Shown here one piece after another: positions 42,755-52,218 of a stretch of 64,000 nt of DNA. A program made the position numbers and the translations under genes. This stretch comes from an uncultured Candidatus Saccharibacteria bacterium. GTDB taxonomy: Bacteria; Patescibacteriota; Saccharimonadia; Saccharimonadales; Saccharimonadaceae. Positions within the stretch are counted from its first letter, which is position 1. Each line of letters starts with the position of its first letter. Location: NCBI GenBank assembly GCA_937858705.1, contig CALLZM010000024.1:39263-103262 (forward strand). The letters are read 5' to 3'. The notes beneath the pieces are model-generated. The model saw only the letters and a program-made list of their open reading frames with translations, had not been told where the DNA came from and ran no database searches.

Positions 42755-43894
42755 ATGAAGATACGAGTAGATGCAGATACGAAAACTTTTGTTCGCTTTT
42801 GGTCAATACCGGTTTTGTTTGCTTTATCCGCTTGGATGATTTTTTCGGCGAGAGAGGCGTTGATAATATTGGGAACTGCCCTCTTTTTGGCGCTCGCTCT
42901 CAGTCATCCAGTAAAGAAACTAGCGGCAATATTGCCTGGAAAAAGCCGTCTTGGTGGCACGGCTCTGGCGTTTGTGTCGCTTATTTTGATCATCGGTGCA
43001 GTCGTGTGGTTTGTGGTACCGCCAATTGTACAGCAGTCGGCCAAGTTTGCCGAGACACTTCCGGGATTTTATTCTCAAGTGAATGATCAGTGGCATGGAC
43101 TGCGAGATTTTATTGACGAAAATGGCCTGCGCGAGCAAGTAAATGGTATGTTTGAGAATATCAAAGACCAAGCTTCTGGCTGGGCGGCGACTGCGAGCAG
43201 TAATATTGTAAGCGGTGTTGGTTCGCTCGCGTCGTTCTTGTTCTCTACTTTTCTGGTGATTGTTCTCTCTTTCCTCATGCTACTTGAGGGTCCAGATTGG
43301 ATGCGTCGTATATGGAGTGTCTACAAAGACAAGGAAAAGATGAAGCATCACAGGTCACTTGTGGATAGGGTTTACACCGTGGTGACTGGATATATCAACG
43401 GCCAACTGACTGTCTCGGGCATCGGTGCTTTAGTGGCTGGTTCTTTCGTGTTTATCATTAGCCTATTTGTTGCATCTGTCGATGCTAATTTAGCTATGCC
43501 GACCATACTCATTACCTTCTTGCTGTCGCTTATTCCGATGTTTGGCGCGACTGCGGCGGGCGTTATCATCACGCTCCTTATTATGATGAATAGTGTTGGC
43601 GCAGGTATTGTCTATGCGATATTCTTCATTGTCTATCAGCAGATTGAAAACAACTTCATCTCACCTGTTATTCAGGCGAAAAAAGTTGAGCTATCGGCAC
43701 TTGCGGTGTTGGTATCGGTGACCATCGGTATTTATGTCGGTGGGCTCATCGGCGGTGTTATCGCTATACCAGTAGCGGGTACGGTAAAAGTATTTCTTGA
43801 GGACTATCTAGAACGATCAAAGAAGCGCCAGGCTGAAGAAGAGAAGCCTGCTATTGCGAAACTTATCAAGAAGATTAGCGGCGACAAGTCGTAG
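42755..43894 (+). CDS. AI-2E family (PerM/YdiK-type) permease
   Basis: 379 aa, about eight membrane segments with a soluble loop around 95-150 (FAETLPGFYSQVNDQWHGLR), the hallmark of the family. Later helices have TILITFLLSLIPMFGATAAG and QQIENNFISPVIQAKKVELS, the family's most conserved region. Substrates vary (quorum-signal, Na/H exchange and others are claimed), so no substrate is assigned. TACTAT lies 7 nt upstream of the ATG, and the gene starts 19 bp after the methyltransferase. Confidence 0.88.
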   Translation: MKIRVDADTKTFVRFWSIPVLFALSAWMIFSAREALIILGTALFLALALSHPVKKLAAILPGKSRLGGTALAFVSLILIIGAVVWFVVPPIVQQSAKFAETLPGFYSQVNDQWHGLRDFIDENGLREQVNGMFENIKDQASGWAATASSNIVSGVGSLASFLFSTFLVIVLSFLMLLEGPDWMRRIWSVYKDKEKMKHHRSLVDRVYTVVTGYINGQLTVSGIGALVAGSFVFIISLFVASVDANLAMPTILITFLLSLIPMFGATAAGVIITLLIMMNSVGAGIVYAIFFIVYQQIENNFISPVIQAKKVELSALAVLVSVTIGIYVGGLIGGVIAIPVAGTVKVFLEDYLERSKKRQAEEEKPAIAKLIKKISGDKS

Positions 43895-43897
43895 CGA

Positions 43898-45328
43898 CTA
43901 TTTACTATAGCTCCAAATGGCGCCGTGCTCGCCATCCCTAACGGCGATACCTTGTTGCTGTAAGATATTTCGGAGTTCATCGGATCGTTGCCAATCTTGA
44001 TTGTCGCGAGCGCGTTGCCGCTCGATAAGAAGTTGTTTTGACTCGTCACTGATATCCGGCGTTGAACTGACTAATTGAAGACCGAGTACTTCGTCGATAG
44101 TTTCAAGCAGTTGTACTAATGCTCGTTGGTGTATGGCACTGAGTGGCCGGGCATCAAGTCGAGAAAATGCTTCGTCTATGATCGTGAGAGCGCCAGGGGT
44201 GTCGAGATCGTCCTTGAGCGCCTCGATGAGTGCTTGATTGGTGGCCAGAAGCGACACCGTTTGCTCATCGGTATCTTTATCATCATCATTTTGCAGTGTA
44301 TCGTGCGTTTGATGGCGTAGTGCTGCGTAATTTCGCCAATGCTCCAGCCGGTTTGCGGCAGATTCCAAAATATCCCAGGTGAAGTTGCCCTCGGTTTGAT
44401 AGTGCTTCGATGAAATTGCTAACTTAAATGCCATCAATGAAAAACCTCGTTCAGTAATATCGCTCAGTGTGATGATGTTGCCGAGGCTTTTGCTCATCTT
44501 CTGGCCATCGACTTTGATGTGGTTGTTGTGGAGCCAGATTTGGGAAAATTGTTTGTTGGTGACACTTTCCGTCTGAGCGATTTCGTTGGTGTGGTGTACC
44601 GGGATGTGGTCGATGCCACCGGTGTGGATGTCTATCTGGTCGCCAAGCGTCTCTCTGGCAATAACTGAGCACTCGAGGTGCCAGCCGGGGAATCCCTTAC
44701 CCCACGGACTATCCCATTCCATATCGCGTGTCGTGTCGGTTGGGGAGAACTTCCAGACGGCAAAGTCGGTGATGTTGCGCTTGCCTGCGACGCTGACGCG
44801 AGCGCCGGCCTCTAGCCCAGCGATATCTAAACGCGCTAGTTTGCCGTAATCGGTCAGTTTGCTGGTGTCGAAGTAAAGACCATCGCCGGGGATGATGTAG
44901 GTGAAGCCTTTGGCCTCAAGCTCCTGGGCAAAGGCGATTTGCTGGGGGATATAGTCGGTGGCGCGCACCAAGTGGTCGGGTCGGATAAGTCCGAGTAGTC
45001 CGTATGCTTCACGGTCAGCGATGTCGATGTACTTTTGCGCAACATCCCAGGCGGTGATGCCCTCGCGCTGAGCGCCTTTTTCCATCTTGTCCTCGCCAGC
45101 ATCATCATCGCTGGTCAGATGACCAACATCGGTGATATTTTGCGTTCGCTCAACTTTTGTGCCTTGATGACGGAGCAGCCTCACTAAGACATCCCAGTAG
45201 ATATATCCAACCCAGTTGCCGATGTGCGGTTGACTATACACAGTTAGTCCGCAGGTGTATATTTTGACAGTATCACTGAGCGGCTGTAGTGTGTCTTTTT
45301 GTCGAGTGAGGGTGTTATAGAGTTTCAT
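43898..45328 (-). CDS. cysS: Cysteinyl-tRNA synthetase
   Basis: 476 aa. Zinc and Cys-binding YTCGLTVYSQPHIGNW (HIGH-like HIGN), GWHLECSVIA, HTGGIDHIPVHHTNEIAQ and the KMSKSLGN loop. Charges tRNA-Cys. All four expected zinc ligands (two Cys, His, Glu) appear present. Starts inside the 3' end of the upstream nrnA-like gene (14-bp overlap) with an AAGGA Shine-Dalgarno. Confidence 0.96.
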   Translation of the reverse strand: MKLYNTLTRQKDTLQPLSDTVKIYTCGLTVYSQPHIGNWVGYIYWDVLVRLLRHQGTKVERTQNITDVGHLTSDDDAGEDKMEKGAQREGITAWDVAQKYIDIADREAYGLLGLIRPDHLVRATDYIPQQIAFAQELEAKGFTYIIPGDGLYFDTSKLTDYGKLARLDIAGLEAGARVSVAGKRNITDFAVWKFSPTDTTRDMEWDSPWGKGFPGWHLECSVIARETLGDQIDIHTGGIDHIPVHHTNEIAQTESVTNKQFSQIWLHNNHIKVDGQKMSKSLGNIITLSDITERGFSLMAFKLAISSKHYQTEGNFTWDILESAANRLEHWRNYAALRHQTHDTLQNDDDKDTDEQTVSLLATNQALIEALKDDLDTPGALTIIDEAFSRLDARPLSAIHQRALVQLLETIDEVLGLQLVSSTPDISDESKQLLIERQRARDNQDWQRSDELRNILQQQGIAVRDGEHGAIWSYSK

Positions 45329-46307
45329 TGTGGTATTCCTTCAGGGCTTTGGCGGTTGCATCGACAAGTTCGCGGACGACAGTATTGTATTCTTCGTACA
45401 CGCGAAAACCGGCTGCATACGGGTGACCACCGCCACCAAAATAGCCAGCCACCTGTTCGGCGACAGGTAGATTACCGCGAATTCTGGCGGTAACTTTGCC
45501 GTCTGGGTAGGTTTTGGTGACCACGCTGAGTGCAACGCCTTCAACCAGGCGCAGCTCGTCACCGATGAGTGCGCCCGGGTTGTACGCGTCGCTATATGCT
45601 TGTATTTCCTCCCACGGTACATGCACTAAAGCCAACTGTCCGTCGAGGAGATATTCGATTCGTTCTATTAGCTTGCCTTTATAGGTAAGGATGTCGGGGC
45701 TTTTTTTCATAAACTCGCGGCGGCGTTCTTCAATGGTGGAGTTCGATGCTCCAAGCTTCGTCAATTCGCCAGCTATCATAAACGAATCGGCTGTAGTGTT
45801 TGGTGTGGTGAGGCCGAGACTGTCGCTCATAATGGCGATCAGCATGTGTTCAGCGGCTTGCGGGTTGATGCGCCAGCCAGTATGGATGCATAACTGATAT
45901 ATCAGCTCGCTGGTAGCTACCGCGTCACCATTGAGCATGGTATGGTCAAAGCTAAGAGTCGATTCGGTAGTATGATGGTCGATGACCAATACAGGGTGCG
46001 TCTCGAGAAAATGTCGTACGCCCAGGGTTTCGAGCACTTTCCCGAGCAGTATATCAGCGCTCGTGTCGACAATAATGGCGAGGTCGCTGTTGCTTGGAAA
46101 ATCTGAGGTCACTCTGTCCCATCCGGTAATGTATCGGAGGTATTTTGGTATGTCGACTGGGCAATAAAGCGTGACAGTTTTGCCAAGGTCGCTCAATATT
46201 TCTTCTAGGGCTAAAGCACTACCCAGGCTATCGCCATCGGGGTTTTCGGCCTGAATAACAACAATATTGTTCGCACCGTTTATCAGTTTTTTTGCAGACT
46301 CAAACAT
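45315..46307 (-). CDS. DHH/DHHA1 phosphoesterase (NrnA-like nanoRNase/pAp phosphatase)
   Basis: 330 aa. DHH-domain motifs NPDGDSLGSALAL, IIVDTSADIL and VIDHHTTEST (metal ligands), and the DHHA1 motif GGGGHPYAAGFRV. NrnA-type enzymes degrade 2-5 nt RNAs and dephosphorylate pAp; cyclic-dinucleotide phosphodiesterases share the fold. TATACT (46314-46319 complement, TGC-extended) lies 6 nt upstream of the ATG. First gene of a unit with cysS. Confidence 0.88.
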   Translation of the reverse strand: MFESAKKLINGANNIVVIQAENPDGDSLGSALALEEILSDLGKTVTLYCPVDIPKYLRYITGWDRVTSDFPSNSDLAIIVDTSADILLGKVLETLGVRHFLETHPVLVIDHHTTESTLSFDHTMLNGDAVATSELIYQLCIHTGWRINPQAAEHMLIAIMSDSLGLTTPNTTADSFMIAGELTKLGASNSTIEERRREFMKKSPDILTYKGKLIERIEYLLDGQLALVHVPWEEIQAYSDAYNPGALIGDELRLVEGVALSVVTKTYPDGKVTARIRGNLPVAEQVAGYFGGGGHPYAAGFRVYEEYNTVVRELVDATAKALKEYHNETL

Positions 46308-46326
46308 AGGTATAGTATAGCATTAT

Positions 46327-46355
46327 TTGCATTTTATAGCGAAGTGTGATATAAT
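46327..46355 (+). promoter_or_regulatory. Orphan promoter TTGCAT-17-TATAAT reading into recR antisense
   Basis: TTGCAT (46327-46332), 17-bp spacer, TATAAT (46350-46355) with TGA extension. The 18 bases around its -10 match the promoter at 40786-40815, but the expected ATG is replaced by ATA and no plus-strand gene follows. Transcription would run antisense through the 3' end of recR. Confidence 0.55.
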
Positions 46356-46367
46356 GAAAGGATAAGG

Positions 46368-46982
46368 CTACAATTCTCGCCTGCCCTCAAGCGCGTGCTT
46401 GAGGGTGACTTGGTCGGCGTATTCAAGGTCGATACCGACGGGTATGCCGCGAGCAAGACGACTTATTTTTGTCGTAAGTCCAGCATCGCGGATTTGCTTC
46501 TGTATGTAGAGCGCCGTTGACTCACCTTCTACACTGGCATTGGTGGCGATAATAACTTCTTCTACTTTGTCGTCGGCAATGCGTCTCAGCAGCTCTGGTA
46601 TATGCAATTTTTCAGGACCGATGCCATCGAGTGGCGAAATGCAGCCGCCGAGCACATGGTAGGTGCCTTTATATTCTCGAGTTCGTTCTAGTGCGACGAT
46701 ATCAAGTGGTTCCTCGACAATGGCTACCTGTTGTTTGTTACGGTCGGGGTCACTATAGAGTGAAGAAACTTCCTCGTCGGGGTTGATGAGTGCAAACGAA
46801 ATAGGACAAACTTTCACTAAGCTATGAAGTTCGTCCAAGGCCTTTGCCAGCCGAGCGGCTTTATATGGGTCGTTCCGTAGCAAAAAATAGGCATATCGTT
46901 CGGCCGTACGAGCCCCAACGCCAGGCAATTGGCCGAGCTCATCGATAGCTTTTACTAAGGCTTTTGGCAAAATATCGGACAT
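46368..46982 (-). CDS. recR: Recombination mediator RecR, zinc finger degenerated
   Basis: 204 aa, usual length. HhH motif ELGQLPGVGARTAERYAYFLL, Toprim domain with VAIVEEPLDIVALERT, GGCISPLDGIGPEKLHI, IIATNASVEGESTALYI and SRLARGIPVGIDLEYAD. Acts with RecO/RecF to load RecA. The Cys4 zinc finger between HhH and Toprim is reduced to one Cys (KVCPISFALINPDEEVSSLY, shortened). Lies 3 bp downstream of ybaB, the classical partner. Confidence 0.95.
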   Translation of the reverse strand: MSDILPKALVKAIDELGQLPGVGARTAERYAYFLLRNDPYKAARLAKALDELHSLVKVCPISFALINPDEEVSSLYSDPDRNKQQVAIVEEPLDIVALERTREYKGTYHVLGGCISPLDGIGPEKLHIPELLRRIADDKVEEVIIATNASVEGESTALYIQKQIRDAGLTTKISRLARGIPVGIDLEYADQVTLKHALEGRREL

Positions 46983-46985
46983 AGT

Positions 46986-47276
46986 TTACAAACCGAGATT
47001 GCCGAGACCACCCATGAGCGGCTTCATTTTCTCGGCTGCGATTTCTTGTGCTTTAGCCAGGCCGTCACGAACAGCGATCTGAATCCAGTGCTCCAGCTCG
47101 GCTATATCATCAAGGTCAACCATAGCGGGGTCGATTTTGACAGATTTTATTTTCAGCTCACCAGTCACTTGTACGATGACCGCTCCGTCACCAGCTTCAA
47201 CTTCGATAATTTCTTTTGCGAGATCTTTTTGGGCTTTTCGTAGGTCATTTAGGACTTTCATTTGATTCAGTGCCAT
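46986..47276 (-). CDS. ybaB: YbaB/EbfC family nucleoid-associated protein
   Basis: 96 aa, typical length: helical N-terminus (MKVLNDLRKAQKDLAKEI), then a beta-sheet with VTGELKIKSVKIDPAMVD. Binds DNA as a dimer. The Shine-Dalgarno is strong (AAGGAGG, 10 nt upstream). Conserved ybaB-recR neighbourhood; dnaX, the usual third partner, is 3 kb upstream. Confidence 0.92.
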   Translation of the reverse strand: MALNQMKVLNDLRKAQKDLAKEIIEVEAGDGAVIVQVTGELKIKSVKIDPAMVDLDDIAELEHWIQIAVRDGLAKAQEIAAEKMKPLMGGLGNLGL

Positions 47277-47359
47277 GTCGTTTTCTCCTCCTTCAACAAT
47301 ACGGACATTTCCTCTATTTTATCACTCTTTTTACTGGCAGACAAATGATCCAGGCGTAG

Positions 47360-48814
47360 CTATTGACCATATACAAAAAATCGGCCAGCGTCGTTTTTCC
47401 TAGCGTTCACGACGATATACTTGAGATTTTGAGCAGAGTTGGCCAGACGGTCTTTTGCACCTCTATGGACAATACTATTGAGCTGGTTTGGCGCATTGTT
47501 TGGCGTAGCTATTTGAAGATTATCTCGTCGTTTTGCGACAAGTTCATAAAATGCACGATCATGCTCTTGGACTATCACTAACGATTTTTCTGGTTTATGC
47601 GCTTGGCTTTCTATTGCCTGATCGAGGAGTATGAGGTCGTTATTGAATGACTCTAAAGTCCCCGGGGCATATTTGTATCCAAGTCCGTATGAAATAGAGT
47701 TGCCAACAACGATACCAAGCACGATGAGGCCCAATGGTATGAGCCCACCAACCCGTGCGTATGGGTTGAGCGGAAACAGTTTATACCAATCATAAATAAG
47801 TCCATCAAAGCCCATAGTTATAACGATGACAGCAAGTACGAGCGTATAGGGAGCGTATTCTGGTGAAAGGAGGATGATAGGTGCAAGCAGGAGCCCCCAT
47901 AGCCAAATAATGTAACTTCTGGCGGTATATTTGACTCTAATGAGGCGAATCAATCCGAGTATCAAAAGGATAAGGATCGGGACTGAAAACATTGGCTGAA
48001 TAAGTGCATTGTTGCTAGCTGAGAACCCTGCGAATGTACTAAGAAGTTGGCTGGCGTTGTCGGTTAGTGTCGGCATAGTTCCAGGAATGCCGAGGAGTTG
48101 TAGAATGAGTTTCGGTTGATTGATGAGGCTAAAAATGAGAGGTATCAGCACAAGAAGCCCGATACCAGTAGCGATGGCGACACGGTTGGGGTTAAATTTT
48201 CGTGCCAGGTGTCGAATATGCGGGTGAAATATGAGGGTGCTGATAATGGCGATATTGAGATATATTCCAAGGGGTGTATATAAGTTGAGCGCTAGCAAGA
48301 TGAGGAAGATGATCTTCCATAGAATATGAGGAGTATATCGCCGTGATATAAAAGTTCCGGTAGTAAGAAGCCATACGCTGACAGCAAATGAATAGATGAA
48401 TGGAGTACCATCTTGCGTCATAAACATAAAAACAGGAATAGTACTAGTGATAATGGTCATGATAATAGCGATTTTACGCCGAAACCAGGTCTTTATGAGC
48501 ATATAGATACCGATAATCCCGATAATACCGAAAAGGAGGCTTGGTAGTTTTATAGATAACTGAGTAACGCCAAAGACGCTAAATGATAGTTTTTGGAGTA
48601 AATGATAGGGTAAATTTACCACTGTTTGTGGGTCAAAATGCATGAAGCTCAGCTGATCACTAGTGATACTTGAAACTTGTTCGGCTGCCCGCAATCCCCC
48701 GGGGGCTAATAAGGAAGTAAACAGCAGTACGCATAGTACGACAATAGTACCAACAGATATACCAATGATATATCGCCAGCGGTAAAGCAGGAAGTCAGTT
48801 ACTTGCTGTTTCAT
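47360..48814 (-). CDS. Polytopic membrane protein, glycosyltransferase 39/PMT-like
   Basis: 484 aa with about ten membrane segments. The extracytoplasmic first loop carries FMHFDPQTVVNLPYHLL, followed by SVFGVTQLSIKLPSLLFG, a pattern like ArnT/PMT-type GT-C glycosyltransferases (acidic first loop, then LPS-type segment). The C-terminal soluble part (about 400-484) is small. Lipid-linked sugar donors are usual for the family. The acidic catalytic motif is not the classical DE pair, so the assignment is tentative. Confidence 0.6.
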   Translation of the reverse strand: MKQQVTDFLLYRWRYIIGISVGTIVVLCVLLFTSLLAPGGLRAAEQVSSITSDQLSFMHFDPQTVVNLPYHLLQKLSFSVFGVTQLSIKLPSLLFGIIGIIGIYMLIKTWFRRKIAIIMTIITSTIPVFMFMTQDGTPFIYSFAVSVWLLTTGTFISRRYTPHILWKIIFLILLALNLYTPLGIYLNIAIISTLIFHPHIRHLARKFNPNRVAIATGIGLLVLIPLIFSLINQPKLILQLLGIPGTMPTLTDNASQLLSTFAGFSASNNALIQPMFSVPILILLILGLIRLIRVKYTARSYIIWLWGLLLAPIILLSPEYAPYTLVLAVIVITMGFDGLIYDWYKLFPLNPYARVGGLIPLGLIVLGIVVGNSISYGLGYKYAPGTLESFNNDLILLDQAIESQAHKPEKSLVIVQEHDRAFYELVAKRRDNLQIATPNNAPNQLNSIVHRGAKDRLANSAQNLKYIVVNARKNDAGRFFVYGQ

Positions 48815-48837
48815 CTATCTATTCATTGTATCACGAA

Positions 48838-50184
48838 TTAGTCGTGTCGCTTGTCGAGTGAGATGAATCGCAATCGCTCTGGGTGGAAGTAGAGCTGGAC
48901 CTTGCCCACTGGACCGTTACGGTGTTTGGCGATGATAAGGTCGGTGATATTCTGAATCTCGGGGTTGTCCGGTTCGTAGTAGCCGGGACGGTAGATGAAG
49001 CTAACGATATCGGCATCTTGCTCAATAGATCCCGATTCGCGAAGATCGGCGAGCTGTGGTATTGGCGGCGTACGACTTTCGACTGAACGACTGAGCTGGC
49101 TGAGCGCGATGAGTGGTACATTTAGCTCGCGAGCGATGAGTTTCAGGCCACGAGAAATCTCCGACACTTCTTGGACGCGGTTGCCGCCATGATTGCCAGA
49201 TGCTTGCATGAGCTGGAGGTAGTCGACAATGATCAGGCCAAGTGGTGATTCATGGTGCTTTCGCCTAGCTTTCGTGCGCATTTCAAGTACACTGAGCCCG
49301 GGGGTGTCGTCGATAAATATTGGTGCCTCGGCCATTTCGCCCATTGCGTCGTTGAGTTTCGCGAAGTCGTCATCTGTGAGATTGCCTGTTCGTAAACTCC
49401 AGGCATCGATACCGCTGGCATCGATGAGCATACGATCGACCAACTGCTCCTTACTCATCTCGAGGCTAAAGAACAATACGGGTAATTTGGCGATAGTTGC
49501 AACATTATATGCAAGATTTGTCACTAGGGTAGTTTTACCCATAGCAGGTCGTGCAGCGAGGATGATGAGGTCGGAGCGCTGGAGGCCGGCAGTCATGTTG
49601 TCGAGGTCGCGATAGCCGGTTTGAATACCGCGAAGCTGTCCTTTGTTACGATGCAGCTCCTCTATGCGGTCGAAACTTTCGGTGAGGATACTTTCGATGC
49701 TGACCAAATCTTGCTTGAGTGACTGATCGGAAACGCTAAATATTTCGGCTTCAGCTTTTTCCAGGATATTTTGTGTCGGCGTATCTTCGTCGAACCCTAG
49801 TTCGGATATTTCAGAACTGGCTTTTATGAGGCGGCGGCGAATTGCTTTCGATGATACAATTTCGGCATAACTTCGGGCATGTGCGGCTGAGGGTACGAAA
49901 TTGGTGAGTTCACTCAGGTATGCCGAACCACCGACTAGTTCTAGCTCGTCTTTTTTTGATAACTCATCGGTGAGAGTGAGGAGGTCGACGGGCTTGTGCC
50001 GCTCGTAAAGCTTTATCATCGCGGCGTAGATGATGCCATGATTTTTGTCGTAAAAATCATCGGCGTGGAGGATTTCGGCTATGTCGGCAATAGCATCATC
50101 ACTAATGAGTACCGCACCCAAAATACTTTTTTCAGCATCGAGGTTTTGAGGAGGAATTTTCGCTGCTTCAACCGTTTTAGCCAT
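48838..50184 (-). CDS. dnaB: Replicative DNA helicase DnaB
   Basis: 448 aa. N-terminal domain NLDAEKSILGAVLISDDAI, linker, RecA-like domain with Walker A ARPAMGKTTLVTNLA, FFSLEMSKEQLVDRM, Walker B LGLIIVDYLQLM, and SQLSRSVESR plus LRESGSIEQDADIV. Unwinds DNA at the fork. No intein. Starts within the stop of dnaX (8-bp overlap), an unusual dnaX-dnaB pairing. Confidence 0.97.
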   Translation of the reverse strand: MAKTVEAAKIPPQNLDAEKSILGAVLISDDAIADIAEILHADDFYDKNHGIIYAAMIKLYERHKPVDLLTLTDELSKKDELELVGGSAYLSELTNFVPSAAHARSYAEIVSSKAIRRRLIKASSEISELGFDEDTPTQNILEKAEAEIFSVSDQSLKQDLVSIESILTESFDRIEELHRNKGQLRGIQTGYRDLDNMTAGLQRSDLIILAARPAMGKTTLVTNLAYNVATIAKLPVLFFSLEMSKEQLVDRMLIDASGIDAWSLRTGNLTDDDFAKLNDAMGEMAEAPIFIDDTPGLSVLEMRTKARRKHHESPLGLIIVDYLQLMQASGNHGGNRVQEVSEISRGLKLIARELNVPLIALSQLSRSVESRTPPIPQLADLRESGSIEQDADIVSFIYRPGYYEPDNPEIQNITDLIIAKHRNGPVGKVQLYFHPERLRFISLDKRHD

Positions 50185-51598
50185 CTACCGTTACCTCTTC
50201 TCCCCCACCCATTAAGTTTGCTATCGCTGCCATCTCGGCATCTTCTGGCGGTTTTTTGCCTGGAACGATATTGAGCATAACACCGTCGGCGCTCAGTGAT
50301 TGTAATACTTCCATGAGGACTGCTTGCTGTTTAGGGTCTGATAATTTTTTGTGATTGAAATTATTGCCAGCATGGATTGTTAAATGCGGCGCGCTATAGT
50401 TACCTGAAGAATTTCTAAGTAGGCTATAGAGCGATATGCTCATACTCTTTGCTGCCGCGACGATAGCCTGCCAGTCGATTGTTTCGGGTATATCTCCTGA
50501 TAATTTCTGAGGTTGCGTGGGGAGAGCTGCTATTTCTGGTGCTTCGAGCGTGACAGTAGGTGCTACGACGGTTGCTTCGGCCATGGTTTTTGCCTTTGGC
50601 TTTACGCTTTCTCTGTCCGCGGGGATTGGTGTAGCGGCTTGCTGTATTGTGCTCGAAGAACGAGGTGCCATGACTGTCAGGAGTTTGATGAACGGGTGTG
50701 ATGAAGCACTCACTTCGAGTAGCGCATCGAGGAGTTCTATTTCATCAGGGTGGTTGCCGATGCTGGCGTGAATCTTTCGAATGAGTTGCTTGGCGATGAC
50801 TGCTGCTTGTGCACCAGTTTGTTCGATAGTCTTAATGGCATGGACAGTCTCTTCGAGCGAATTGTTTCGCCTTGCGTCAATAACAGCATCGAGAAGACTA
50901 GACGATGAAATACCAAGCGCCAGTTCAACTGCTTTTGCGTCGATAACGGTAGAATTGTCGACGCTATCTTTGAGCTGGTCGAGTAGTCCGATACTGTCGC
51001 GGAAACTACCATTGCCATGTTCGGCGATGAGTTCTAACGCCGCAGTGTCGATATTGATGCGCTCCTTCTTTGCAATATTAGCAAGGTGTTTGACTACTGT
51101 CGCCGTATCGATTGAATGAAAATTAAACCGTTGTACGCGGCTGATGATGGTTGCCGGAAGCTTGTCGGCATCGGTGGTGGCCAAAATAAAGACGATATGG
51201 CTTGGTGGTTCTTCGAGTGTTTTCAGTAGTGCGTTAAATGCTGGTTTTGACAGCATATGAACTTCGTCGATGATGTACACTTTGTATGTTGCTGTTGTGG
51301 GTGCGATATGCACTTTTTCGCGTAATTCTCTGACATCTTCAACGCCGTTATTGCTGGCGGCATCAATTTCGATGATATCGAGATGTTCAGCATCTTCGCT
51401 ATAGGGTAACTGATTTATCTCGTGCGCCATAATTCTAGCGACAGAAGTTTTACCGACGCCATGCGGGCCAGTCAACAGATACGCGTGAGAAACAGTACCA
51501 CTGCCAAGCGCACGAGTTAAAATACCCGTGACTTGCTCTTGCCCCAGTACTTCACCTAAATTACGGCTGCGGTATTTTCGATACAGCGCCTGACTCAT
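50177..51598 (-). CDS. dnaX: DNA polymerase III subunit gamma/tau, zinc module lost
   Basis: 473 aa. Starts YRKYRSRNLGEVLGQEQV, Walker A TGPHGVGKTSVARI, YIIDEVHMLSKPAFNALLKTLEEPP, sensor ILATTDADKLPATIISRVQRF. Clamp-loader ATPase. Between Walker A and DIIEIDAASNNGVEDV only about 15 residues (EINQLPYSEDAEHL) remain where the family has a Cys4 zinc-binding module, so that module is missing. The C-terminal third is poorly conserved. No A-rich frameshift site was noted. Confidence 0.94.
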   Translation of the reverse strand: MSQALYRKYRSRNLGEVLGQEQVTGILTRALGSGTVSHAYLLTGPHGVGKTSVARIMAHEINQLPYSEDAEHLDIIEIDAASNNGVEDVRELREKVHIAPTTATYKVYIIDEVHMLSKPAFNALLKTLEEPPSHIVFILATTDADKLPATIISRVQRFNFHSIDTATVVKHLANIAKKERINIDTAALELIAEHGNGSFRDSIGLLDQLKDSVDNSTVIDAKAVELALGISSSSLLDAVIDARRNNSLEETVHAIKTIEQTGAQAAVIAKQLIRKIHASIGNHPDEIELLDALLEVSASSHPFIKLLTVMAPRSSSTIQQAATPIPADRESVKPKAKTMAEATVVAPTVTLEAPEIAALPTQPQKLSGDIPETIDWQAIVAAAKSMSISLYSLLRNSSGNYSAPHLTIHAGNNFNHKKLSDPKQQAVLMEVLQSLSADGVMLNIVPGKKPPEDAEMAAIANLMGGGEEVTVDG

Positions 51599-51655
51599 AG
51601 TCCCCTCATGTATGTCACCATTATATCACGGTACACACACGAAGGGAAAACGGTA

Positions 51656-52177
51656 CTACAGTGCTGCTTCAACCGCAGCCCAGGTAGCGTCTGGATCGTC
51701 CTCTGGTACAATAATAGTGACTTGGTCGCCGATATTAATTCGGAAATAAGTGACACTGGCGAGTAATATGCGGTATTCGCGACCACTTGCCTCAACGAAA
51801 TATGCGCCATCGTGTTGTACGAGAGTGCCGATAATCTGCTTTCGCGGCACTGGACCGATTTGCTTGTAGATAAATCCACCGTCATCGGCGATAGTAAGTT
51901 TCAGGATATCGCCCTCGACGAGCTTTGATTTTGAGGCATAATTTGCCGGAACAGGATAGGTTTTGCCATCTGGACCCGCCATGATTTGTCCATCAAATAC
52001 ACCTTCGATCACCTTACCGCTCACCTCTTCATGCGGTACATGTGCACCTGTCGATACGACAGAACCGTCGTCGCCAACGATGCTGATGAGCAATTCTTTC
52101 GCTGCTGCTAAATTTGTTTCGGCTTCTGAAATTAATGAAGTCAATCGTTTTACTTGTTTTTCTGGTAACTCAGACAT
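51656..52177 (-). CDS. Hypothetical beta-rich protein
   Basis: 173 aa. A helical start (MSELPEKQVKRLTSLISEAE) is followed by a beta-rich region: VIEGVFDGQIMAGPDGKTYPV, LVEGDILKLTIADDGGFIY and YRILLASVTYFRINIGDQVTI. The repeated GD-V/I-L/T pattern resembles OB- or SH3-like barrels that bind nucleic acid, but no family can be named. Driven by TTGACT-17-TATATA with a leader of about 35 nt. Upstream of dnaX. Confidence 0.6.
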   Translation of the reverse strand: MSELPEKQVKRLTSLISEAETNLAAAKELLISIVGDDGSVVSTGAHVPHEEVSGKVIEGVFDGQIMAGPDGKTYPVPANYASKSKLVEGDILKLTIADDGGFIYKQIGPVPRKQIIGTLVQHDGAYFVEASGREYRILLASVTYFRINIGDQVTIIVPEDDPDATWAAVEAAL

Positions 52178-52218
52178 ATTTCTCGCATTCCTTGTCTGTT
52201 TTTATAGTATTACTACTA

